Shown: in pieces, positions 63,774 through 64,000 of the stretch
How positions within the stretch are numbered: the first letter of the stretch is position 1
Layout: every line of letters starts with the position of its first letter
Translations under genes and position numbers: made by a program
Notes under the pieces: model-generated
Database searches by the model: none
Told to the model about the DNA's origin: nothing
What the model saw: the letters and a program-made list of their open reading frames with translations, nothing else
Origin: an uncultured Sterolibacterium sp.
GTDB lineage: Bacteria; Pseudomonadota; Gammaproteobacteria; Burkholderiales; Rhodocyclaceae
Assembly (NCBI GenBank): GCA_903832735.1
Contig: CAILCO010000084.1
Coordinates: forward strand, 1-64,000
DNA length: 64,000 bases
Reading direction: 5' to 3'

Positions 63774-64000
63774 GTTCGTCTTCCCAATCAAAAAGTAGTT
63801 CGCCGATCGCCTCGGCGAGTTGATCGAATGCCACCCGCCGCTGTTGCTGCGATTCGTCGCGCAACGGCTTCAGCGATACCTCGTTCGCAGCCGCCTCGAT
63901 GTCGCCGATGATCACGGCGAGCGCCGCGCCCGAGGCATCGGCGCGTTTCATTTGCGCCTTGAAGCTGCCGCCGCCGCAATGCAGTTGCACCGCGAAAGCG
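63760..64000 (-). CDS. hisS: histidine--tRNA ligase, C-terminal part (truncated by window)
   Basis: Anticodon-binding domain end ADASGAALAVIIGDIEAAANEVSLKPLRDESQQQRRVAFDQLAEAIGELL; hisS-yfgM-bamB-der synteny. Confidence 0.9.
   Translation of the reverse strand, partial: AFAVQLHCGGGSFKAQMKRADASGAALAVIIGDIEAAANEVSLKPLRDESQQQRRVAFDQLAEAIGELLFDWEDEHGGV

Overview
High-GC bacterial chromosome segment. Gene content and order suggest a betaproteobacterium, possibly Rhodocyclales/Sterolibacteriaceae-like (inference, not tested). Most of the window is ordinary core genome: ppiB-lpxH-recQ, rhlE, a long minus-strand leuCDB-asd-fimV-truA-trpFBA-accD-folC-SPOR-cvpA-purF-metZ block, aroC, fadD, fdxA, rlmD, rlmB-rnr, purA-hisZ-hflCK-hflX-hfq-der-bamB-yfgM-hisS, tRNA-Ser(UGA) and tRNA-Leu(CAG). 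The accessory part is about 26-47 kb. Strongest candidates for something new: (1) a tightly packed minus-strand run of a Tat-exported xanthine-oxidase-family molybdoenzyme (iorA/iorB-like) followed by soxX-soxY-soxZ-soxA-DUF2147, with no soxB or soxCD in the window and a SoxY whose C-terminus is ...TLAACLEEL instead of the usual GGCGG swinging arm; (2) a fusion of an archaeal-type CTP-dependent riboflavin kinase (DUF120) domain to a HAD phosphatase; (3) two tandem orphan ModA-like binding proteins, followed by a promoter/palindrome/terminator arrangement that may encode a small RNA and by an EAL-domain gene remnant; (4) a TonB-like protein with about 20 copies of a KL(E/D)QA pentapeptide encoded by a 15-bp tandem repeat; (5) an acyl-CoA ligase/GST/MaoC/NTF2-like/MaoC operon. 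All functional calls come from reading the translations; no database searches were run.
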